Shown here: piece after piece, positions 1 to 6,847 of the stretch
Layout: each line of letters begins with the position of its first letter
Position numbering within the stretch: position 1 is the stretch's first letter
NCBI GenBank assembly: GCA_964650285.1
Contig: CAZYSP010000007.1
Span: forward strand, 1-53,167
Source of the DNA: JACPJP01 sp964650285
GTDB taxonomy: Archaea; Nanobdellota; Nanobdellia; Woesearchaeales; GW2011-AR4
DNA: 53,167 nucleotides
Direction of reading: 5' to 3'
Made by a program: the position numbers and the translations under genes
Notes under the pieces: model-generated
Seen by the model: the letters and a program-made list of their open reading frames with translations, nothing else
Database searches by the model: none
What the model was told of the DNA's origin: nothing

Positions 1-2
1 AA

Positions 3-863
3 GACAAAATAAAAAACTCTAAATTAAAAGTCATTATTGACCCTAATGGCGGTACAGGAGTTATTGCTAAAACAATTCTTGAAAAACTCAATGTCAAGGT
101 TCATGGAATTAACATGAAACACGGTATTTTCAACAGACCTATAGAGCCTACTGAAGATTCCCTACTCTACCTGTCAAATGATGTTAGGGATAAAAACTAT
201 GATTTTGCTGCAGGTTTTGATTGTGACGCTGACAGAGTGGAAATAGTTGCAAGCAAAGGCCTGGTTTCAGGAAACCAGCTGCTTGCTCTGATAGCAGATG
301 AAATTTTAAAAGATGCGAAAAACAAAGTTATTGTAGTAAATGACGCAACATCCTTAGTAGTAAGGGAAACAGCAAAAAAATACAACGCAAAGTACATTGA
401 GACGCAAGTAGGAGAAATAAATGTTGTAGACAAAATCTATGACTTAAAAGCTCCAATAGGAGGAGAAGGCAGCAGTTCTGGAGTTATTATACCAGATTCA
501 AAATGCAGAGATGGAATATTAACAATAGTATACTTATTAAAAATAATCTCAAATAATAAAAAAAACATCAATGAGCTGATTAAAACATTGCCGGAATTTT
601 ATAATATAAAAAAGAAAGTTAAAATCCGTTCAAAGAACTACAATAAGGTTAAGAAAAAAATAATTGATCACTATAGAAAAAAACAATGTAGAGTTAAAGA
701 CTCTAAATCTGGAAGCTTAAAAATTTATTTAAATGACAACTCATTCATTTGGTTTAGGGTATCAAAAACAGAGGCCAACATATTAAGAATCATTGCAGAC
801 GCCCAAAACAGAGAGCAAGCGCAATTAATAATGGAAGAGTCTATGAATTTGATAAAAATATAA
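3..863 (+). CDS. Phosphomannomutase/phosphoglucosamine mutase family enzyme, C-terminal part (5' truncated by window edge)
   Basis: Alpha-D-phosphohexomutases move a phosphate between C6 and C1 of a hexose phosphate, supplying UDP-sugar or GDP-mannose precursors in the cytoplasm. The frame is open from base 3, so the start lies outside the window; the first ATG at 114 is internal. The visible protein has the family's linker (IIDPNGGTG near residues 11-19), then the metal-binding loop GFDCDADR, and the sugar-binding GGEGSSSG in domain 3, followed by a C-terminal phosphate-binding domain. The catalytic phosphoserine would be upstream and is not visible. Mutase family membership is clear, but whether the substrate is mannose, glucose or glucosamine phosphate cannot be decided. 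The isomerase at 9123-10088 could feed the same hexose-phosphate pool. Confidence 0.88.
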   Translation, partial: DKIKNSKLKVIIDPNGGTGVIAKTILEKLNVKVHGINMKHGIFNRPIEPTEDSLLYLSNDVRDKNYDFAAGFDCDADRVEIVASKGLVSGNQLLALIADEILKDAKNKVIVVNDATSLVVRETAKKYNAKYIETQVGEINVVDKIYDLKAPIGGEGSSSGVIIPDSKCRDGILTIVYLLKIISNNKKNINELIKTLPEFYNIKKKVKIRSKNYNKVKKKIIDHYRKKQCRVKDSKSGSLKIYLNDNSFIWFRVSKTEANILRIIADAQNREQAQLIMEESMNLIKI

Positions 864-895
864 ATAGTAGTAAAGCTAAATAGGCATATACTAAG

Positions 896-1030
896 ATGGG
901 TGGGGACAATTATTGTAAGAAATGTAAAATAGAAATGGAACTTCTACGGGAAGAAATAATCTCAGGAACTAAATATAATATACTGAAGTGTAAGAAATGC
1001 AAGCTCCAGATTGCAAGAGTGGAAAGTTAA
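896..1030 (+). CDS. 44-residue zinc-ribbon mini-protein
   Basis: ATG at 896 opens a 44-codon frame ending with TAA at 1028-1030. It has two CxxC knuckles (CKKC at residues 7-10 and CKKC at 32-35) about 20 residues apart, the spacing of a small zinc ribbon. Between them is a charged helix-like stretch. Its stop lies one base before the ATG of the next gene (1032), so the two are almost certainly co-transcribed and translationally coupled. No function can be assigned; small zinc ribbons like this usually bind nucleic acid or a protein partner. Confidence rests on the cysteine pattern and the tight spacing. Confidence 0.6.
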   Translation: MGGDNYCKKCKIEMELLREEIISGTKYNILKCKKCKLQIARVES

Positions 1031-1031
1031 A

Positions 1032-1907
1032 ATGATTTCTAATAAAGAAAAAAACAATACAGTGCTATTAGACAGTTTAATGAAATATATACTTCCATTC
1101 TTTAATAAAAACATTATAAAAAAGAAAAAACAAAGTAAACTTGAAGCGTTAGTAAAAGAAGAAAAGACAAAGTTAAAGCCTTTAGAATTAATTTTTTTAG
1201 AAGATTTGATCAATCCATTTCCCAAAGACAAAGATATTAAAATAATAAATAAAACAAAAAAACAAGATACCTCTCAATTTATTGAGATAGAAAAAAATAA
1301 TGAAAACAATAATGATATTAATGAAATAATAAATGAATGCTCGATTATGGCAGAAAGAAAAAAGGGAAGTAGGGACAATTTTGCTTATTCTGTTTCAATT
1401 AAATACGAAGAAAATGAAAATGAAGAAAAACTTAATGTTAAAGTCAGATTTGATAATTATTCTAAAAATGAAATATCAAAACAAATAAATAAATTAAAAG
1501 ACGACAAAAAAGAATATTCTTTTACAATAACAAAAGATAAGGAAAATAAGACAAAAGATAATTATTCTGTAAATTTAGTTTATGAAAATAATTATGAAAA
1601 AGAAAGATTAAGCATTACTTACAAATCAATAATAGGAACTTACCTTTATAAAAGACTGGAATCTTTGCAGGACTTCAGTGATAGAGTTCCAGGAAAGCAT
1701 ATGAACATACTACCAGAGTCGGTTATGGGTAGTATTTTAGGATTTACATATTTGGGAGAAAACTTTATGGCAAGAAGAGCAGATTTAACTGGCAACATAG
1801 CAAAAATGGTAGATGTACATGAAAGTATTCATACTCCCAATGAATACGAAACAAGGCTTCTTACTAGTTGGATAATGACAAAAGAAATGCCCAAATACAT
1901 CAAATAA
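1032..1907 (+). CDS. Uncharacterised protein with C-terminal HExxH putative metal site
   Basis: A 291-residue protein of unknown family. The first two thirds are very rich in Lys, Glu and Asn and look partly disordered or coiled. The last 90 residues are better folded-looking and carry HESIH followed within eight residues by NEYETR. HExxH is the zincin metalloprotease signature, with two His ligands and a catalytic Glu; the nearby EYE would offer a third ligand at unusually short range. The ATG at 1032 was chosen over a TTG at 1011 because it follows directly on the stop of the zinc-ribbon gene. There is no signal peptide, so it is probably cytoplasmic. Peptidase activity is inference; HExxH can occur by chance, but its place in the conserved-looking C-terminus argues against that. 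Confidence 0.65.
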   Translation: MISNKEKNNTVLLDSLMKYILPFFNKNIIKKKKQSKLEALVKEEKTKLKPLELIFLEDLINPFPKDKDIKIINKTKKQDTSQFIEIEKNNENNNDINEIINECSIMAERKKGSRDNFAYSVSIKYEENENEEKLNVKVRFDNYSKNEISKQINKLKDDKKEYSFTITKDKENKTKDNYSVNLVYENNYEKERLSITYKSIIGTYLYKRLESLQDFSDRVPGKHMNILPESVMGSILGFTYLGENFMARRADLTGNIAKMVDVHESIHTPNEYETRLLTSWIMTKEMPKYIK

Positions 1908-1947
1908 TAAAAAACATTTTTAAATTTAATACTCATTCTAAGATATA

Positions 1948-3270
1948 ATGACAAACATATACATACAAACTCATGGTTGTAGTGCAAATTTTGCTGAGTC
2001 TGAGGCAATGACTGGATTGTTAACAAAGGCCAAATTCAATATAGTTGACAATATGGAAAACTCAGATGTGAACATCATCAATATTTGCACTGTTAAAGGC
2101 AACGCTACAGCATTAAAAGAGATAAGAAAGTTTACCGAGCAGTTTCCAGACAAAAAATTAATTGTTGCTGGATGCATAACCAAGGATATAATACCACAAG
2201 TAAGGAAAATAAACCAAGAAGCTTGCTTAGTTAATACCCACAACATCCATAGGATTGTTGAAGCTATAGAAGAGTCATTGCAGGGAAATGTTTTAGAAGC
2301 CCTTACACAAGAAAGAGTCAATAAAGCAGACCTTCTAAAATTAAGGACAAACAAAGTCATTGGCATAACACCAATAGCATCAGGTTGTGCAGATTTCTGC
2401 GCTTATTGCTCTGTCAAGTTAATTAAAGGAAATATTTTCTCTTACCCAGAAGCTCATGTTGTTAATGAAGTAGAGAGAAATGTCAAGCAAGGCTGCAAGG
2501 AGATCTGGCTAACCAGCCAGGATAATGGTGCATATGGCCTAGATACAGGAAAAAGAAAGCTTGTAAATTTGTTGAATGAAATCCTGGACAAGGTGGAAGG
2601 AAATTATAAAATAAGGCTTGGAATGATTAATCCAGGGCATGTTATAAGCATGATTAATGAGCTTACCCAGATATATCAGGATGAGCGCATGTTTAAATTT
2701 CTCCATATCCCGGCTGAATCCGGAAATAATGAAGTTCTTGGAAAGATGAGAAGAAAATATAATGTTCATGAATTCAAGGAAACAATTAATAAATTCAAAA
2801 GGTATGTTAAGGACATAACCATAGCAACAGATATTATTGTTGGATTCCCTACAGAGACAGAATTGCAGTTCCAGGATTCCTTGCATTTAATTCAGGAAAT
2901 AAAACCGGATGTGCTTAACATTTCAAGGTTTTCTCCAAGACCGCATACTCTAGCAGCAAGAATGAAGCAATTGCCAAGTAATATAAAAAAAGAGAGAAGC
3001 AAAATCCTGACAGAACTCTACATAAATACAGCCCTAAAACAAAATAAAAAATGGCTTGGATGGAAAGGAATGATCATAATTGATGAAGTCGGAAAAGATA
3101 ATACATGGGTTGGAAGGAACTTTGCATACAAACCAGTAATTATAAAGGGAAATTTTAATTTCGGAGATGAGGTTAATGTTAAGATAAAGGATGCAAGTGC
3201 TTATGACCTAAAGGCAGATGTTTTGAATAAGTCTGAAATTGAAGTAGCTACTGGGAAGAATTCTATTTAA
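1948..3270 (+). CDS. tRNA N6-threonylcarbamoyladenosine methylthiotransferase (MtaB/CDKAL1 type)
   Basis: A radical-SAM methylthiotransferase that adds a methylthio group to t6A37 of ANN-decoding tRNAs, giving ms2t6A. All three domains are visible. The N-terminal MTTase domain has cluster cysteines C11, C47 and C76. The radical-SAM core has CADFCAYC (C147, C151, C154; CxxxCxxC). The C-terminal part, about residues 375-430, resembles the RNA-binding TRAM domain. The length of 440 residues is typical of the archaeal/eukaryotic branch. A T-rich TATA-like element about 27 bases upstream suggests a leaderless start at 1948. Family assignment is strong; MtaB rather than MiaB follows from archaeal context and length. 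Confidence 0.9.
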   Translation: MTNIYIQTHGCSANFAESEAMTGLLTKAKFNIVDNMENSDVNIINICTVKGNATALKEIRKFTEQFPDKKLIVAGCITKDIIPQVRKINQEACLVNTHNIHRIVEAIEESLQGNVLEALTQERVNKADLLKLRTNKVIGITPIASGCADFCAYCSVKLIKGNIFSYPEAHVVNEVERNVKQGCKEIWLTSQDNGAYGLDTGKRKLVNLLNEILDKVEGNYKIRLGMINPGHVISMINELTQIYQDERMFKFLHIPAESGNNEVLGKMRRKYNVHEFKETINKFKRYVKDITIATDIIVGFPTETELQFQDSLHLIQEIKPDVLNISRFSPRPHTLAARMKQLPSNIKKERSKILTELYINTALKQNKKWLGWKGMIIIDEVGKDNTWVGRNFAYKPVIIKGNFNFGDEVNVKIKDASAYDLKADVLNKSEIEVATGKNSI

Positions 3271-3324
3271 AGTGTATTATGTTATAAATATTTATAAACT
3301 TCCACTATATGCTAATTTTCCATA

Positions 3325-4380
3325 ATGGCCAAGAAAACAAAAACTCTGCTTGTGCTGGGTGATGAAAAGGATTTTGATACTTATCTTAAATTTACAAAGC
3401 AAAAACGGTTTTTTTATGGAAGCTCTATTAAAGTTAAACATATTGACTATTTATCTTTGCTGAAGAATAAACTGCCTTCTATCTCTTCAGATAAGATTAT
3501 CATTCTTCCATGCTTCCCCTTTTCCTATTGGGACATGCACATTGAGCCGAAAAATTATAAAGGAGTCTACGGTAACAAGAACTTTTACACAAAATTCGTT
3601 GCATTTTGGAAAAAGGTTGAACAGATAATTGAAAAATCATATAAAGGTAAGAACATCACTTACATAAATCATCCGCAACATCTTGCAAAGGACCGTGATA
3701 AGGAATTAACCAAGAAGCTGGTTGCGAAAGTCGGTGTATTAGTTCCAAAGTCGTTTCCTGCTAAAACACTTAGCGAGGTCTTTTCCTTACTGGACAAGGG
3801 ATTTAAAATATTCATCAAAGTGCGCTACGGCTCTATGGGCAAAGGAATTGCATATTTGGAAAAAGGAAGATGGCTAACAAACTTTCGATTTCGAAATGGA
3901 AGAATACTCAGCAAGAAATCAGATTATGGATGGAGTTTTGTTAATATTACAGATAATAGAAATTTCTTAAGGCAGATACTTAAACAAGATATAATTATGG
4001 AGGAGGCAATAAATCCATTGCTTGTTAAGGGGAGGAAATTTGATTTAAGAATTTATGTATACAAAAATAAAGTGCTATATGTTTATGGCAGGAGCAATGA
4101 CGCAAAGGCAGTAACGACAAACATTTCACAAGGAGCAAAAGGGGAGAAGACCAGTTTTGTTAATCTGCTTCCAAAAAAGCAGCTTGAAACAGCAAAGAAA
4201 GCTGCAATCATGTCAATCCATGCTCTTGGATTGAAGTTTGGTGGAGTGGATATCATGTTATGTAATGACAAGAAAAATGCAATGTTTATTGAGGTTAATA
4301 CTTTCCCGGGATTTCCAAAAGTGAGGAGATTTAATTTAAGTAAATACTTGATAAAAGAGATAGTGAGGGGCTATGCATGA
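3325..4380 (+). CDS. ATP-grasp ligase of unknown substrate
   Basis: A 351-residue protein whose C-terminal 220 residues form an ATP-grasp fold. A glycine-rich phosphate loop (RYGSMGKGIAYLE) is followed by the ADP-contacting strand (IIMEEAI), FDLRIYVY, and the Mg2+-binding end GGVDIM ... FIEVNTFPGFPK, resembling the RimK/peptide-ligase branch. The N-terminal 120 residues are a family-specific pre-ATP-grasp domain. These enzymes make an acylphosphate with ATP and join it to an amine. The stop overlaps the start of the downstream GNAT gene by four bases (ATGA), so ligation and acetylation may act on the same substrate. The substrate cannot be read from the sequence. Confidence 0.8.
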   Translation: MAKKTKTLLVLGDEKDFDTYLKFTKQKRFFYGSSIKVKHIDYLSLLKNKLPSISSDKIIILPCFPFSYWDMHIEPKNYKGVYGNKNFYTKFVAFWKKVEQIIEKSYKGKNITYINHPQHLAKDRDKELTKKLVAKVGVLVPKSFPAKTLSEVFSLLDKGFKIFIKVRYGSMGKGIAYLEKGRWLTNFRFRNGRILSKKSDYGWSFVNITDNRNFLRQILKQDIIMEEAINPLLVKGRKFDLRIYVYKNKVLYVYGRSNDAKAVTTNISQGAKGEKTSFVNLLPKKQLETAKKAAIMSIHALGLKFGGVDIMLCNDKKNAMFIEVNTFPGFPKVRRFNLSKYLIKEIVRGYA

Positions 4381-4838
4381 TAATCAGAAAAGCCGCAATT
4401 AAGGATTTTGAAAAATTGAAAGACATCAAGTTAGAGTCAAAAAAAGATGAGATGAAATACTCTGATTCTTTAAAGCCTCTCAGCAAAACAACAGATATAT
4501 ATTTTGAATACTTTAAGGCTGAATTAAAAAAGAAAAATTCTGCTGTTTTTATAGCAGAAGACAAAAAACCAATTGGAATAATAATTGCAACACACTTCAA
4601 GCCATTGAGAATTTCTAAGTTTGCAAGAAAAGGCTATGTAAGCAACTTATATGTCCAAGAAAATTATAGAAATAAAGGTATTGGGAAAAAATTACTTGAC
4701 ATCTCACTTAAATGGCTAAAAGAAAACAAGGTCAAATACATTTCTTTAGAGATTCATCTGGAAAATAAAAAAGCTCTGAAATTTCATAGAAACTTAGGCT
4801 TTAAGGATTATACTTTGAAGCTGGCTAAGAAGATTTGA
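4377..4838 (+). CDS. GNAT-family N-acetyltransferase
   Basis: A 153-residue single-domain GNAT. The acetyl-CoA pyrophosphate loop is RNKGIGKKLL at about residues 100-109 (R/QxxGxG/A motif A). Motif B follows as LEIHLENKKALKFHRNLGF, ending in the usual NxxAxxFYxxxGF-like strand. It overlaps the ATP-grasp gene by four bases, so translation is coupled. The substrate is unknown; candidates are an amine on the ATP-grasp product, a protein N-terminus or a small amine. The GNAT fold is clear and the specific role is not. Confidence 0.85.
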   Translation: MIIRKAAIKDFEKLKDIKLESKKDEMKYSDSLKPLSKTTDIYFEYFKAELKKKNSAVFIAEDKKPIGIIIATHFKPLRISKFARKGYVSNLYVQENYRNKGIGKKLLDISLKWLKENKVKYISLEIHLENKKALKFHRNLGFKDYTLKLAKKI

Positions 4839-4896
4839 TATAACTTTCTAGTAGTTAAAAATAGAAAGGTTTATATAGCTAAAATATGCAAAATAT

Positions 4897-5133
4897 ATGG
4901 CTAAATTAGGAGTTATAAATTTAGGACTTAAATATCCACAAGGTGATTATCAGGAAGAAAAAATGAAATCTTTAAGGCAAAGGTTAAAAGAATTGGAAAA
5001 TGAATTGAAGGACTTAAAAAAAGAAGTAAGGCAAACAGCGATGGACAGCAGTATATCAGATGTAGTAAGAAGCAAAAAGACAAAGAAAATACTTGCTTTC
5101 AGGAATGAAAGACCAATGAAGAAAATTAAGTAA
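4897..5133 (+). CDS. Small coiled-coil protein, 78 residues
   Basis: A short basic protein with a helical core (about residues 18-48, heptad-like Leu/Lys/Glu) and a Lys/Arg-rich tail. I do not recognise a family. A TATA-like TTTATATAG lies about 25-30 bases before the ATG, which supports a short-leader transcript and this start. It stands alone between the ATP-grasp/GNAT pair and a convergent minus-strand group. Its 3' end overlaps by eight bases the end of the minus-strand frame at 5126-5243. Confidence 0.55.
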   Translation: MAKLGVINLGLKYPQGDYQEEKMKSLRQRLKELENELKDLKKEVRQTAMDSSISDVVRSKKTKKILAFRNERPMKKIK

Positions 5134-5243
5134 CCATTATTTTTTCTTTTCCTTTATAATGAGGAATATATGATTTTCTTGGATATGTATATGCTTCTCC
5201 TTCTAATTTGTAAAGAACTGTGTCTTGTTTCCATTTTTACCAT
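5126..5243 (-). pseudogene. Short ORF interrupted by an apparent one-base shift in an A5 run
   Basis: An ATG at 5243 with a GGAG site in front overlaps the stop of the upstream 60-codon gene, a classic coupled start. As written, the frame runs off into a poor 29-codon peptide. If the A5 run at 5234-5238 (T5 on the plus strand) had four bases, the frame would give a coherent 38-residue protein rich in Tyr, Lys and Glu (KQDTVLYKLEGEAYTYPR) ending at 5126. Either this is a genuine frameshift mutation or a homopolymer error in the assembly. The product is unknown. Confidence 0.35.
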
Positions 5244-5419
5244 CTCCTATCATTGATTGCTTCTTGAAGTTCTTTTACATTTAATCTTACAACTTTATTT
5301 TTTGTGCCTTGCTCCTTAGCTGCAACATTTACATGGTCATCAATTTTGTTCAGATACTGGCTTCCATTATCTATAATCAGCGTTCGCATTACTCCTTTTT
5401 TAGCTGATTTTTTAGGCAT
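5237..5419 (-). CDS. Small basic protein of unknown function, 60 residues
   Basis: The frame begins at ATG 5419 with a Lys-rich leader and then RTLIIDNGSQY, which superficially resembles the N-terminus of class I glutamine amidotransferases such as GMP synthetase; nothing of the catalytic domain follows, so that function is not claimed. On the minus strand a TATA-like TTTTATATATTC lies about 25 bases before the ATG, so the gene may have its own short-leader promoter inside the end of the upstream dehydrogenase gene. Its stop overlaps the next ATG (ATGGTAA), implying coupling with the disrupted frame at 5126-5243. Confidence 0.5.
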   Translation of the reverse strand: MPKKSAKKGVMRTLIIDNGSQYLNKIDDHVNVAAKEQGTKNKVVRLNVKELQEAINDRRW

Positions 5420-5451
5420 ATTACTTATTCAAGAACAAGAATATATAAAAC

Positions 5452-6522
5452 TTATCTACTTTGGACAGCAACAATTATTTCATCTTTAACTTGCATCTTA
5501 TCTTTTCTTTTCGCATACTCAAAGATACCATTTTTTGTCATTAAGCCGTTTTGGTAGTTTTCACCATTCGCTACTCTAAGAACATGGGAAATAATCATTT
5601 CACTCAGATGGATAGAAGCGTCTCTTGGAATTGCAGATGGAAGGTTATCAACGCAGAAGTGAGTTATACCCTCAACAGAATATGTTGGTTCCTCCCAAGT
5701 TGTAGGAATGCATGTTTCAATACCACCACCACGGTCACAGGAAATATCCACAATAACTGCAGTTTTTTTCATAAGCTTCAGCATGCCTTTTTTTATAATA
5801 TGCGGTTCATCGGGATACCAGTCAATTGCATTAACGATAACATCAGCTTTTGGCAAATATTGTTCAACCATCGCTGTTTTGCCCCTGTATAAAACATTCG
5901 CTTTGATGGAGCTATACTTAAGAATCTCCTGAGCACCTTTTGATACTCTGCCTTTCCCAAAAATATAAACATCTACACCATTCTCAATATTCGATTTTGC
6001 TAGAGTAGTAAAGATTTTTTCAACAGAGAAATATTCCTGAATAGGTTTCAGCAGTTTTAATTTATTTTTGATATTATTCCTTTCAAGGACCTTTCCATAA
6101 AGACGCAAACCCTCATACATTCCTACTATGCCTGCCTCAACTCCTAGATTGACTAACCTCTCTCCTTTATTATCCCTTATTTCTTCGTAGGCATAGCTTG
6201 TCGTATTCTGATTAAGCAACTTGTTTAAAAGAGGCATATTTTGCCCTTTTTCAATATGAAGATATCCCATAATGACCTGGTTTTTCCTGATAGTACCAAG
6301 TGAGGGTTCTTTCACTCTTATAATCATCTCGCTGTCATAAACTGATTTTTTTATTTGTGCACCTGCCCTTTCATAATCCACATCAGAAAATTTGCAGCCT
6401 TCTCCTGCGCCTCTTTCAACAACTACTTTATGTCCTACCTTGACTAATTGTGCTACATGCTTTGGAATAAGAGCTACTCTAAACTCGTTCTTCTTTGTTT
6501 CTTTAGGTATTCCAATTATCAT
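5452..6522 (-). CDS. Alanine dehydrogenase/PNT-family amino-acid or opine dehydrogenase
   Basis: A 356-residue NAD(P)-dependent dehydrogenase. The N-terminal half carries the family signature (GIPKETKKNEFRVALIPKHV, acidic GAGEG loop). The C-terminal half holds the nucleotide fold with VDISCDRGGGIET and the late VEGITHFCVDNLPSAIPR block of alanine dehydrogenases. The dinucleotide loop reads FGKGRVSKGAQEILKYS rather than the canonical GGGVVG. From memory it is closer to N5-(carboxyethyl)ornithine synthase and saccharopine dehydrogenase, relatives that couple amino acids to keto acids. Alanine dehydrogenase is therefore the default call and an opine-type reaction is a real alternative. It precedes a small-ORF group on the minus strand and follows a zinc-ribbon gene. 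Confidence 0.8.
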   Translation of the reverse strand: MIIGIPKETKKNEFRVALIPKHVAQLVKVGHKVVVERGAGEGCKFSDVDYERAGAQIKKSVYDSEMIIRVKEPSLGTIRKNQVIMGYLHIEKGQNMPLLNKLLNQNTTSYAYEEIRDNKGERLVNLGVEAGIVGMYEGLRLYGKVLERNNIKNKLKLLKPIQEYFSVEKIFTTLAKSNIENGVDVYIFGKGRVSKGAQEILKYSSIKANVLYRGKTAMVEQYLPKADVIVNAIDWYPDEPHIIKKGMLKLMKKTAVIVDISCDRGGGIETCIPTTWEEPTYSVEGITHFCVDNLPSAIPRDASIHLSEMIISHVLRVANGENYQNGLMTKNGIFEYAKRKDKMQVKDEIIVAVQSR

Positions 6523-6542
6523 TTTAAACAGATTAAAAAAGT

Positions 6543-6680
6543 CTAATCAAGAACTAACCCACATTTCTTGCAGAAAGTCTCACCTTTATCAAAACCTAGC
6601 TCAGTGTTCCCACAGTCAGGACACACTGTAACTTTCTCTTCATGCTTCAAGCTTTCCAGACTCTTATCCCCAACGCTCAT
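6543..6680 (-). CDS. TFIIB-type zinc-ribbon mini-protein, 45 residues
   Basis: ATG at 6680, TAG at 6543-6545. The product contains CPDCGNTELGFDKGETFCKK followed by CGLVLD: two CxxC(G) knuckles spaced exactly as in the N-terminal zinc ribbon of archaeal TFB. No cyclin domains follow, so it is a free-standing ribbon rather than a transcription factor B. It lies 21 bases upstream of the alanine-dehydrogenase-family gene on the same strand and may be co-transcribed with it. Three hairpins lie just upstream. It could modulate transcription initiation or be a decayed TFB paralogue; the sequence does not say which. Confidence 0.7.
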   Translation of the reverse strand: MSVGDKSLESLKHEEKVTVCPDCGNTELGFDKGETFCKKCGLVLD

Positions 6681-6716
6681 ACGTCTAAAAAAGAATTAAG
6701 GGTTTTTAAATGTTTT

Positions 6717-6801
6717 GGAAAACCAATGGGTTTTCCGAATACCCAGGAAATGCACAGAAATCTTTGATTTCTGGCACACCAAAAATCGCTTTGCGATTTT
6801 T
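6717..6801 (-). terminator. Three tandem hairpins with 3-4 nt loops downstream of rad50
   Basis: Three perfect stems follow each other. GGAAAACC 6717-6724 pairs with 6729-6736 (loop AATG). CAGAAATC 6755-6762 pairs with 6766-6773 (loop TTT). AAAAATCGC 6781-6789 pairs with 6793-6801 (loop TTT). They fill the gap between the rad50 stop (6848) and the zinc-ribbon gene. On the minus transcript the first stem met ends in U5, so a terminator or mRNA 3'-end protection role is plausible. The serial short-loop layout is unusual. Confidence 0.5.
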
Positions 6802-6847
6802 TAGTGTTTTTAATTTCCACTGTTTACTGTTTTATTATAGAAATTTG

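Noticed and set aside
1011..1031. TTG start extending the HExxH protein by seven codons
   Set aside because: It would overlap the zinc-ribbon gene; ATG 1032, one base after that gene's stop, is more natural. For the same reason the TTG starts at 8926, 29545, 36920, 42671 and 51501 were rejected.
5237..5419. Remnant of a GMP synthetase glutaminase domain (LIIDNGSQY)
   Set aside because: Only ten residues resemble it; the catalytic Cys loop and later motifs are absent and the remaining sequence does not fit.
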